A stretch of 64,000 nt of DNA, from NCBI GenBank assembly GCA_017163975.1, contig JAFFSR010000309.1, positions 2,495,001 through 2,559,000 of the forward strand, in the 5' to 3' direction. Positions 12,443 through 21,300 of this stretch are shown in pieces. Below the pieces are notes generated by a model. The model made no database searches and was not told the origin of the DNA. It was given only the letters and a program-made list of their open reading frames with translations. The translations under genes were made by a program, and so were the position numbers. This stretch comes from Anastatus disparis. Taxonomy: Eukaryota; Arthropoda; Insecta; Hymenoptera; Eupelmidae. Position 1 is the first letter of the stretch, and every line of letters begins with the position of its first letter.

Positions 12443-13190
12443 AGTCCCAACATTATTGATTTTTTTCAACAAGTGGTCGTTGTCTGCTAGAATTTTATAT
12501 ACAAATAAGAAAGCTAAAAATCAGTTAAGGTTATGTTTTTATTTACAAAACTTTTAATTCTTAATTTTTTTCAGATCTGAAGCAGCATTTATTTATTGTT
12601 TTGATTGTTTTTTAAACCAGTTATAGTTTTTTAATTTTATAAAAAAGGAGGTGAAAATGTGATGCAGGAGAGAAAAAGCAAGATTACATAAAGTTATTAA
12701 ATCTTACTTTTCCTTGGATTAAAAAGCCATCAGATGAAAATATTAGATAAGTATATAATTTATTATAAATTTAAATTACATATTATGTTTTTAATCATAA
12801 GAATGTTGATTCTTTGTATTTATTTCCAGATATTCAGCAGCGTTGTTTGAATTAATTGTTTTCAAGTCATGTTGATGCGAATAGCTGTACATTCTAGGTA
12901 AGTTAATAAATTATATGTTAGACATTAAAATATGCTTCTAATTTAAAAAATTATTTATTTTTTAATATCTTTAATTTGTAGCAAGGAGAATATTTAATCA
13001 GTTCTTCGACGAATGAAAAAATAGAGTTTTTTAAGAAAAACGACAAAATTCAGATTCAAGTAAATACAATATCTCTGGATTTTCTAAACGTTAGACAAAA
13101 TGGCTTTGCGGAACATGTTTTTTAGATAAGATAAGCCATATCTCACAGTTTCAGCAAGATCTGTGACCCGGATAAGGGTTACTCTCCTAG
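12443..13190. repeat. Right ~750-bp terminal inverted repeat
   Basis: Inverse copy of 7013-7761. In plus orientation it contains splice-like signals: an acceptor TTATTTCCAG at 12820-12829, a donor AG/GTAAGT at 12897/12898, and a second acceptor TTAATTTGTAG ending at 12981. By symmetry the left arm has the same signals on the minus strand, also pointing outward. Confidence 0.93.
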
Positions 13191-13374
13191 TAAGTTTAAA
13201 ACATCAGCAATGGATAAATCAGTGATTTTCGATTAAATAAATTTCAATTTTATTTTTGTGTTTATTAGCACAGTTGTAACTTCGAAATAATAGACTTATC
13301 TGTAGTGTCGAATAAATAATATTTTAATAATCTAACTTCATTTGATTGGACATTTGTATTTTATACGTTTCTAT

Positions 13375-13755
13375 TTTATGAATTTCCTTAAATTTGAACT
13401 TCAAAGTTATAAAATAATGGTTCGAATAAATGGGATTCATATTTTTGACGCAAATGTGAAATGAACATTCTAAATATTAGACCCCCCCCCTCCGATATTT
13501 AATGTGCATGCAGTTGCAAAGTTGGATCAAACCTCAAAGAAAAACGTTCGATTGCATCTTTGATGCATTTAACAAGGTTAGTTAAATTTTTAAATAAAAA
13601 TATAACTTTTACTTGCAGCAAAAGAATTTTGCTTTATAATTTTTCAATATAAATGTAAAAACATTTTTTTGTACAAATGTAAATAAAAGGTCTGTACTTT
13701 TGTCATCGGTATATGATATACCGCAATATATTAAATGTTTCCCTGGTGAAAAAAA
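13375..13755. other. AT-rich spacer with a C9 run
   Basis: No gene or repeat family recognised. A run of nine Cs is at about 13,483-13,491, and an AGTACTTTTGTCATCGGTATATG segment lies near 13,695. Confidence 0.4.
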
Positions 13756-13780
13756 TCAGGTGACAAGTCACCTGATTTAT

Positions 13781-14073
13781 CAGGTGATTTATCATGCCAA
13801 AATATCATGTATCGATTTTGTTGGTTTTTACACGTTTTAAACCATGCTTAGTCAATTTAGAACAATTTTTGAAAAATTTTGAAATTTTTGAACTTAGAAA
13901 TTTTTTTGTAAAATTAGTCAAAATTTTTTCTAAGACTAAATTATCTAAAAAATTTTCTAAGCTCAAAATTTTTCAAAATTTTCAAAAATTGTTCTAAATT
14001 GACTAAGCATGGTTTAAAATGTGTAAAGACCAACAAAATCGTTACATGATGTTTTGGCATGATAAATCACCTG
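13781..14073. mobile_element. Foldback MITE, CAGGTGATTTATCATGCC termini
   Basis: CAGGTGATTTATCATGCC at 13781 is matched by GGCATGATAAATCACCTG ending at 14073. The arms stay complementary through ACCATGCTTAGTCAATTTAG to a centre near 13,925, so it is nearly one long hairpin. A second small palindrome, TCAGGTGACAAGTCACCTGA, sits just left (13,756-13,775) and may belong to the element. I cannot read a clear target duplication, so the left boundary is uncertain. The CAG terminus is hAT-like. Confidence 0.75.
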
Positions 14074-14341
14074 AATTTTTAAATGGGGTTTGCTTTAAGT
14101 ACATTTTCGCCTTCTACATATTTCCGCGACCCTTCACGCATAAATTTAAGTAAATTGCTTAAATATATTAAAAATGCCATTTTTTCAACTCTGTTTTGCA
14201 ACTTTTTCGGCATCAGCGCCGAATTTTGAATCACATCTATTTTGGCATTAAAGCAGCTTTAGCAAGGATCCGCATGGCGTCGCCACCCATCGCAATACAT
14301 CGCTATTTCATAACTTTGAAGAGACGGACAGAACGATGATG
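14074..14341. other. Spacer, nothing recognised
   Basis: Moderately AT-rich. GCATGGCGTCGCCACCC near 14,272 and GAGACGGACAGAACGATGATG at 14,321 are the only distinctive words. The latter resembles the long-period repeat downstream (16,170-16,190). Confidence 0.35.
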
Positions 14342-14345
14342 TTAA

Positions 14346-14725
14346 GAGGAGGTCGAATATATCTGTCCTTTTCTAATTAAAGAATTGATTTTCCTACAAA
14401 AATTAATAACTGTAGCAAAAAACAAGAAGAAAGCCCCATCTCGTATAATAAAAAGCTAGATTTTCTTTTATAAGGAAAAATTATTTTTATCGCTTCGTTT
14501 TTAAGAAAACCTTGAAAAACTGAATTGTCCATCCTAACCTATATTTGTTAAGTTTTTCAAGGTTTTCTTCAGAACGAATCAAAAAAATAATTTTTCTTCA
14601 TCAAAGAAAATATTGCTTTTTATGATACAAGATGGGGCTATCTCCTTATTTTTTGCTATAATTATTAGTTCTTGCAAAAAAATAAATTCTTTGATTAGAA
14701 AAGGACAGAGATATATGACCTGCTC
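14346..14725. mobile_element. TTAA-flanked foldback MITE (GAGCAGG family)
   Basis: GAGGAGGTCGAATATATCTGT at the left pairs with ACAGAGATATATGACCTGCTC at the right, with TTAA at 14342-14345 and 14726-14729. The arms are complementary to a centre near 14,535 (CTTGAAAAACT and AGTTTTTCAAGG). An end-less relative lies at 20,040-20,250, and end fragments lie near 18,000 and 21,186. TTAA plus a purine-purine-G start fits Kolobok; piggyBac is the other TTAA user. Confidence 0.9.
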
Positions 14726-14739
14726 TTAACTAATTGTAT

Positions 14740-16496
14740 CTTTGCAGAAAAGTTGCATTAATAGGACAGAATGCTCCAAGAGTCATATGATAAAAGCTCT
14801 GTTTGCTTCGTATCGTCTACAATTATTTGACTTTCCCTTAATATCAACAATTGATCAGGCGCATTCTGCATCGAATATTTCCAATAAAAAACAGAGATGA
14901 TTCGATTTCAGAACTTCGCCGTTTCCGTGACACGTTAAATATATCGGTATGCATTTTGTCATAGAATTTTATCCTTAACTCAACTCTTTACTTTTTACAT
15001 ATGATCGTTATTACATTATGCTGATGCAATCAACTGCTACATATCAGTTTTTATAAAAGGCGCAAAATAATCTGCAAGTTGTTTTTTCACAAAAGAAGGC
15101 CTTATATACGAATAAGTAACCTTTACTCTTATTCTAATAGCTTCAAGTTATCGAAGACTTCAAGTCGAGAGAAAATTTCAAATGCATCATGAACTTATAG
15201 TTGCGTTTTTCTAAAGGAATGCATCCAGTCAAACGTGCACTTCGTATCGATATAGTAAAAGTCGACCTTTCCACTACATCATAAGGGTCTGAATGTATGT
15301 TTCTAATATAGTGTCATCCTCGTATTAAGTAACTATCCCCTAAACTCGGGTATCTTAGAAAAATACCTCATCTATTGGGTGTTATTTATAATTATAAAGA
15401 ACGATGATGAGAACTAATTGTCTTTGTGCTCGGAAGTTGTATTAACGGGCGCTGAAGCTTCTTAAAAGTCACACAATAAATTTTTCAAACCCTTCAACCC
15501 TTCCGTGACACAGTCAATTTCACAAATTGTACTTTGACATGAAATCTAATTCTAGATTCAAGTTAATACTTTTTACTTTCAACTTTTATGAAATTGTACT
15601 GCTATGATCGGCTGCTACATATTAATTACTATGGGATATACTGAATCATCCATAAGTAGCATCACCACATTAAAAGGCTTTATTAAATACATCACTTTGA
15701 ATATCATCCTAATACCTCAAAGGCATCAAGAACTCTAAGTAATAGGTAAATTTTTAATTCATTATAAACTCCTAATAGCATTTTTTTTAGCAACCAATCT
15801 AGTCAAACATGACCTTTACATCCGACAAATGAAAAGTCCACCTTTCTACGACAGCATAAAAGTTCTAACTTATACTTCGAAACATAAAATGATCCTAAAA
15901 TCGAGTGATCATCTCTTTTACTAGGATACTTTGGGACAATACACAATAGATTGAGTGTTATTCATTAATTAAAAAGGGACAGATGAAAAAATGATGCCAA
16001 CTGAACAACTTAGTGCATGTAGGTTTAATTAACGATATAAGTCAAACGTTTCAAAACAACAAACGTGTTTTCTTAATTGAGAATTATTCTAAAATTAAGT
16101 GACTATCGCCGAGACTCAAGTATTTTGGAAAAGTACTGGATTTATCGAATGTTTTTTATAACTTCAAAAGAGACCGACTAAACGATGATATGAACTAACC
16201 ATCTCTCTGTAAAAGCTCTGTTTGATACATGAATCCGATGATTTTCCAATTTTTCCGAGATATCAATAACTTGAATTGTTATTTTCTGCATAAGCTGTTC
16301 CGAATAAAAGACAATGATGATTCGATTACACAAGTTCGACCTTTCTAGAACACATTTTATATATCGCGATGTACTTAATAACAGAATTTTACCTTCAATT
16401 TAACTTAAAACTTTCTACATTCGAATATTATTACACTATACCGATACAATTCACTACTACATATGAGGACAACCTTGGAGATCAGGAGGTTGCACT
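14740..16496 (+). repeat. Long-period repeat block, orientation A
   Basis: Blocks recur such as GTCGACCTTTCCACTACATCA (15,262), GTCCACCTTTCTACGACAGCA (15,835) and CGTTTCCGTGACACGTTAAAT (14,924) against CCCTTCCGTGACACAGTCAAT (15,498). CTGCTACATAT runs recur near 15,030, 15,622 and 16,452. The same family occurs in reverse orientation at 21.3-25.2 kb. There is no coding sequence; it appears to be a degenerate satellite-like or duplicated non-coding element. Confidence 0.75.
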
Positions 16497-16500
16497 AAAT

Positions 16501-17308
16501 TTATAAAAATATATAAGCTGTAATTAAATCAGAACCAAAAAAAAGTGAAACTTTATTTAAGAAATTTGTACAGTAATCGTACGCTCGCTCAAAATGGACG
16601 CCAGCCGCGTATAGCGTACGCGACGCCGCTTGCACTAATTAAATAACTATCGGCACGACGAAAAGCAGATATTAACAAAAACGTAAGCTAAAAGGAACAC
16701 GAGCAATAAACACACAAAAAAGAAAGAATTAGAAAAGCACGAAGGGAATATATGCAATAGAATGCGCACGCGATCGCCCAGCACACACGTCGCACAAATA
16801 AAGCAATAGATTATGCTATTTTACTTAGCACTATGGCACTCGTAATTATACGAGGCTTGATTTTAAATAAAAAGAATAAAGCTAATTAGTCTCACTCACA
16901 CAATAAATTATGCTATTATAGCGCACAAAAAAAAATACTGTATATTACAGTCGGCAGTAACGCTCTTTTCGCTATGGTGACGACAGAAAGAATGATGCAA
17001 TGGCGGGTTCTTTCTGTCGACCAAGCTCATTGCTCTTACGGTATGCTGCGCGCGCTGCAAGAGAGAGACAAACGATCCTCAATGGACCCCAACTTAGCTA
17101 CGCAAGTCAAGCGGCTTGCTAGCCCTATCTGTGCACATTATAAAAGCCTTAAAAACTTGCGCGTGTGCGCCAACGAACTCGGGTATGGTGTTACGGGTTT
17201 GACTCGCGTGGTCTGCTTTCCTTCTTGCCAACAGTTGTATGCTTCTTTCTGTCGTCAATATGCGTATTACTATATATATAAGTAACATGGTCAAATTGCC
17301 ATGTTACA
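16501..17308 (-). mobile_element. Solo LTR, 808 bp
   Basis: The segment starts TGCACTAAAT and ends ATGTTACA, and is flanked by AGGT on both sides (16497-16500 and 17309-17312). It is clearly less AT-rich than the surroundings. Read on the minus strand it begins TGTAACATGG, has a TATATATATAG box some 30 bases in, and has AAATAAAG shortly before its end. This supports the minus orientation and an LTR identity. A 4-bp duplication fits Ty3/gypsy. No internal retroelement coding is next to it. The open frame at 16974-17285 is probably incidental. Confidence 0.8.
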
Positions 17309-17353
17309 AGGTTCATACCTTTTGTACCATCTGGAAACTCTATTTTTCATATA

Positions 17354-17498
17354 TTCAGTGAATGTGCCATCAACGGTATAGTAGATATTTCTATAAAACG
17401 TAAATTTTTACATAAATAAAATTTCCGAAACTTCATCCATATAAAAATTTACGTTCTATAGAAATATCTACTATACCGTTGATGGCACATTCACTGAA
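17354..17498. mobile_element. 145-bp TA-flanked foldback MITE
   Basis: TTCAGTGAATGTGCCATCAA at the left is perfectly complementary to TTGATGGCACATTCACTGAA at the right. The match runs some 60 bases inward through GGTATAGTAGATATTTCTAT, leaving a short loop. TA dinucleotides flank both ends, which fits Tc1/mariner. Confidence 0.85.
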
Positions 17499-17579
17499 TA
17501 AGTAACCTTTACTCTTATCCTGATACCTCAAAGGTGTTGAAGACTCGAAGTAGCAAGAAAATTTTAAATGCAGTGTTAA

Positions 17580-17728
17580 CCTTAAGACCGCCGGGATTTT
17601 GAAAAAATGAAAAGCCGATTTTCACTATAGAAAAGTGTTCTGAGGCCTACTAGGTAGGACCCTATCAAGAGTGGATATGTGCGAGTCAGCGGTGTGCGCC
17701 ATATGACGTAATTCAGGCGGTCTAGAGG
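17580..17728. mobile_element. 149-bp piggyBac-like MITE
   Basis: TTAA at 17576-17579 and 17729-17732 brackets ends CCTTAAGACCGCC and GGCGGTCTAGAGG. Termini starting CCY next to TTAA are typical of piggyBac. The repeats are only about 13 bp, with two mismatches. The interior is GC-richer than the surroundings. Removing it rejoins a copy of the long-period repeat. Confidence 0.82.
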
Positions 17729-17732
17729 TTAA

Positions 17733-18050
17733 CCCTGGCGTTTCTGAGAAGAAATCGTTTCAGTCAAACATACACTTTACGTTTGGATATAAAAAGTCGA
17801 CCTTTCCACGACATCATTAAGGTCCAAACGTATATTTCTAATATAGAATCATCTTTGCATTAAGTAACCGTCCCCTAGACTCGAGTATTATGGAAAAATA
17901 CTTGACTTCAAGTCAAGAGGAAATTTCAAATGCATCATAAACTTTTAGTGGGTTTGATATGAGATATGGCTTTCTCTTTATTTTTTGCTACGATTACAAA
18001 AAAATAGATATACTTGACCTACTCATAATATAGTATGGATGAGATACTGA
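17733..18050 (+). repeat. Long-period repeat, then a MITE end fragment
   Basis: 17,755-17,890 carries the block GTCGACCTTTCCACGACATCA seen upstream. 17,950-18,035 reads GATATGGCTTTCTCTTTATTTTTTGC and then ATAGATATACTTGACCTACTC, which resembles the right end of the GAGCAGG MITE (14,630-14,725). Confidence 0.6.
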
Positions 18051-18374
18051 AAGTTACCATGGGTGACTGTTTCTTCAAAACCAGAAATAATATATAATAA
18101 AATGTCGGCGGAGGTTACATGAAATTAGGATACGCCTGAATCTTTTTAGATTATTTTTCCATTTCTTCTGCTACACATGATTTAAACTGGTTCTAATTCG
18201 ATAAAACCGTATTTCTTGTCATCAAGATTAGATCTAGAGCTATAAAAATGTAAATATTTATTTCTTCTTCAACTTAATAAATACACATGTTAATCAAACT
18301 CCGTCGACTATTTTTTTACGGAAGAAAGACGTTTAAAATAATATCACGATTGTCTAGGTAATTATTCATGTCCT

Positions 18375-18880
18375 GATAAAGAGCCATGGTGACTCTGGGA
18401 CTGGGATGTCCGACTCTCACGCAGAGGGCCAGGGTTCGAGTTCCAGTGAGAGCGGGATCCTTCCCATTTTTAATAAAAAGTGGTTGATATTCCAAACTCA
18501 CTGACACTGCGATGGATCGTCATTAAATGATCTTCGGCGGTTGTTCGGCAAAGGGAGAGGCTCCCGAAGGCCGAACAAATGACCGGTGATCATGAGAGGG
18601 TTAGTAAGGCAGCGCGCAACCACTCAACTATTACAAGTCGAGTCTCACCGCACTGCCAGAAGGATGTGAGCTCTCGATGCATCTGAAAAATAGGTTAAGC
18701 GAATCTACCCGCTTGAAAGTAGGCCTACACGTTCGAGCATTACCTTCTGGGAAAAAAAAGGTCAGGATCTTTCAAATGTGAAATACCGAAACACGTAGGT
18801 GGTCAAGGTGTTCTATAAACAGATATAAAAAATTCACCCGGGGTAAGGAAAGCTAGTAACTATGTCCTGATAATCACTTT
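18375..18880 (+). mobile_element. SINE-like, tRNA-derived repeat (tentative)
   Basis: 18,387-18,456 resembles a tRNA-derived promoter: an A-box-like stretch near GACTGGGATGTCC and a B box GGTTCGAGTTCC at 18,433-18,444. Downstream is a strong hairpin TTGTTCGGC...GCCGAACAA (18,541-18,578) with an inner GGGAG/CTCCC stem. The region is conspicuously GC-richer than its flanks. No clear poly-A tail or target duplication is seen, so the class and the boundaries are inferences. It could also be a LINE 3' end. Confidence 0.5.
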
Positions 18881-20039
18881 TTCTCTTTTATCAAGTAAAG
18901 TTAAAGATCTCGAATTGAATTTAGCACGATGTTCGAAAGTGAGACTTAAATCGAAAATTCTTCTACTGTTGATTTTATTGTTTCTACAATATCTTGGACA
19001 TAATTCCAGAGTATTTTCATAAAATTTAATAAAAACCTTAGAGCACTTTTTTCATAACAAGAAATAACGATTTTTTTTTTTAAAGCTTATAAGATTATCA
19101 ATTTTTAATAGACGTAAAAATATATTTTTACTCCTCTGAAGAAATTATTCCAATATTAATATATTTTTATAAATATGTAATATAAAAATATGTAGATAAA
19201 CACATTAAAATTTTTTGGAATTGCGATTGGTTTAAAGGTTTCAAAAAATTCGAAAAGATTTTTCGAATTTTGACAAATTATATTTTGAACAATTTTAATA
19301 TTTACAGAACTACATGTATGTGTATTAAATCAGGTAAATTGTATCAGGTAATTTAGACCTATCAAACACCGCTTAGAAACTCAAATTGATATTTATTTTT
19401 TATTATGATATTAGCTTAAAAATTTATTTTTTATTTTTATTTATATTGTTTTACAAAAAAAAGAACAAATATTAATTTTGTTTTGTTGTCAAAAAACGTA
19501 ATAGAAAAAAAAAATAATAAAATAAAACATTTAGTTATTATTTCTATTTTTTTTTTTTAACAATTATTGAGTTATTCATTATTTTTTTAAAATGAAAACT
19601 TGACAAAATTAATTGTGAAAAAACTAATACGCACAAAATAAAAACTAAAATGAAATTGTTATACGAATTTGTTTTGTCTTTAATGTATTTATAACCAAAT
19701 TTATGCAAAATACTTTATTTTCAAAATTCATAAAGATACATCTCATCATGTTATATAAGAATCAGAAATAAAAATCTTTTGACCTGCTTTTCAAGTTAAG
19801 AAAGTGGCTGTCTTAAAGCTTAATTATTATTTTTGTTTTACGTTTTACAACAAAATCAAAATCATTTGTTTTAATTTTTATTTAAAAAAACATAACAAGA
19901 AGCAAAAATCAGTTATATTTTTATTGAAATAGAATTTGAAATAGAAAAAGTATACGAAAACACATATAAAACATCGCGATGAAAAAATTTAATTTAAAAC
20001 CAATTGAAATTTGTTTGCATTTTAAAAATGAAAACAAAT
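18881..20039. other. AT-rich spacer
   Basis: Homopolymer-rich, AT-rich DNA with no open frame of note, no paired termini and no recognised repeat. Confidence 0.5.
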
Positions 20040-20255
20040 TTTGTAATAATTAATAATTGTAGCAAAAAATAAGGAGATAGTCCCATCTTGTATCATAAAA
20101 AGCAATATTTTCTTTGATAAGGAAAAATTATTTTTATCGCTTTGTTTTTAAGAAAATTTTGAAAAACTTAAAAAATGGAGGTTAAGATAGACAATTCAGT
20201 TTTTCAAAGTTTTCTTAAAAACGAAGCGATAAGAATAATATTTACCATAAAAAAA
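20040..20255. mobile_element. Internal fragment of the GAGCAGG-family MITE
   Basis: AATAATTGTAGCAAAAAATAAG, then CATCTTGTATCATAAAAAGC and TTTTTATCGCTTTGTTTTTAAG, match the interior of 14346-14725. They are followed by the inverse partner TTCTTAAAAACGAAGCGATAA at 20,210-20,230. Both outer ends are missing. Confidence 0.75.
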
Positions 20256-20619
20256 ATATTAAAATATTCTGATGAGGTAGGCACACGAGAACAGAAAATT
20301 GTGAGCTATAATTTGAAGAGTAGTCATATACTAGAGAAGAGATGACAGGATGTTAAAATATATGTTGAAAGTATAAAACGGAATAAAGAGTCGAACGACT
20401 GAAGAAAAATCAAGGATAGATAACAATATTCAATCAGAGATAATATATAGAGGAAGTGGTGAAATTAATTTAACATCTGATAAAAAAATTAATGATATAT
20501 TTTCAATGATTATTTTAATATTTTAAAAAAAAGTCAGGAAGAATCCTTTAATAATTTAGAAAATAGGCTTCAACATAAGAAATCACTAAAAAACGATCCA
20601 CAAAGAAAAAAGATTTTTT

Positions 20620-20815
20620 TTTCCATTATTTAACGTCGTTGTATTTATGCGATCATCACGATGCTAATTAACGACGAAGATCATCAGTGTGTTTTTGAAC
20701 GAAGCACGTGCAAAGTACAGTAGTGCTTGCATCAATCGGCCAAGAGCAGCATTCGAACTCGGATTCTTGAGAAGACGAATTCTTCACCGTACCGAATGGG
20801 CGACTGAGACCTCTT
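20620..20815 (-). mobile_element. SINE-like, tRNA-derived repeat (tentative)
   Basis: On the minus strand the segment begins GGTCTCAGTCGCCCATTCGG and has a B-box-like GAGTTCGAATGC about 45 bases in. It runs to an A-rich end next to the AAAAAAAATC at 20,610-20,625. The order (tRNA-like head, unrelated body, A-rich tail) suits a SINE. No target duplication could be read. Confidence 0.5.
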
Positions 20816-21185
20816 AAATAAAAGAATGATAATCTAAATTACTACTGGAAATAATAAGATGGGATCTCTCTACGAAAGGGTACCCATCTGAGGTAATAAT
20901 ATTCTATTATTACACATCTTTCATTAAAAAGTGACTAATTTGGTCCGTGAGTAGGTTTTTATTTCCACCTGCTTACTGACAGAGTCAGCTAGGCCATTCC
21001 CCTATCCGCCACCTGGGGACGCATCCGATGGGAGACAGTCACAAACTCTACACGGAAAGAATAGTCAGAGATTGCCAAATACAATATTGATAATATCCAA
21101 AAATGCTAATAGGATATTGAACATTGAAAAGTCAGAGATTATCGAAAAAAATATCGCGATGTTAAAATTTTACAAATTGATGAAT
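20816..21185. other. Unassigned repeat-like segment
   Basis: 20,925-21,060 is less AT-rich, with CCGCCACCTGGGGACGCATC at 21,008. It looks like part of a retroelement, but no frame or terminus supports a class. The rest is AT-rich. Confidence 0.35.
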
Positions 21186-21300
21186 AAATATTAAGAGCAG
21201 GTCGTATTTTTCTATCCTTTTCTAATAAAAACAAACACGAAAAACAAAGAGGGCTCTTAATTCATAGTAAAGATTGAATTTTATAAAAGACTATAATCAA
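21186..21300. mobile_element. Terminal fragment of the GAGCAGG-family MITE
   Basis: TTAAGAGCAGGTCG followed by TCTATCCTTTTCTAAT matches the left end of 14346-14725 (GAGGAGGTCG and CTGTCCTTTTCTAAT). The partner end was not found nearby. Confidence 0.6.

Larger units (their letters stand above)
7013..13190 (+). mobile_element. 6.18-kb DNA transposon with ~750-bp terminal inverted repeats
   Basis: The termini are CTAGGAGAGTAACCC at the left and its complement at 13,176-13,190. Both are flanked by TAA (7010-7012 and 13191-13193), which reads as a 3-bp target duplication. The inverted arms (7013-7761 and 12443-13190) are highly similar over about 750 bp. Between them lies one spliced transposase gene on the plus strand (8782-11064) and an inserted TTAA MITE (11271-11655). 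The encoded protein looks pogo/CENP-B-like, yet pogo elements duplicate TA and usually have short repeats, so the superfamily is left open. Confidence 0.88.
6827..13374. repeat. Outer diverged inverted repeat enclosing the 6.2-kb transposon
   Basis: Sequence 6827-6995 (starting AGAAACGTGTAAACTACAAA) is matched in inverse orientation by 13225-13374 (ending ATTTGTATTTTATACGTTTCT). There are mismatches, and the left arm has about 33 extra bases. These arms lie outside the tight inner repeats and the TAA duplication. The simplest reading is an older foldback MITE of roughly 0.37 kb whose loop received the transposon. Alternatively, these are the eroded outer ends of one very long inverted repeat. 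Confidence 0.75.

Noticed and set aside
16974..17294. Open frames on both strands at 17.0-17.3 kb
   Set aside because: Lie inside the solo LTR; the GC-richer composition explains the lack of stops.
18387..18456. A genuine tRNA gene
   Set aside because: The cloverleaf cannot be completed by eye, and only the promoter boxes resemble a tRNA; listed as SINE-like.
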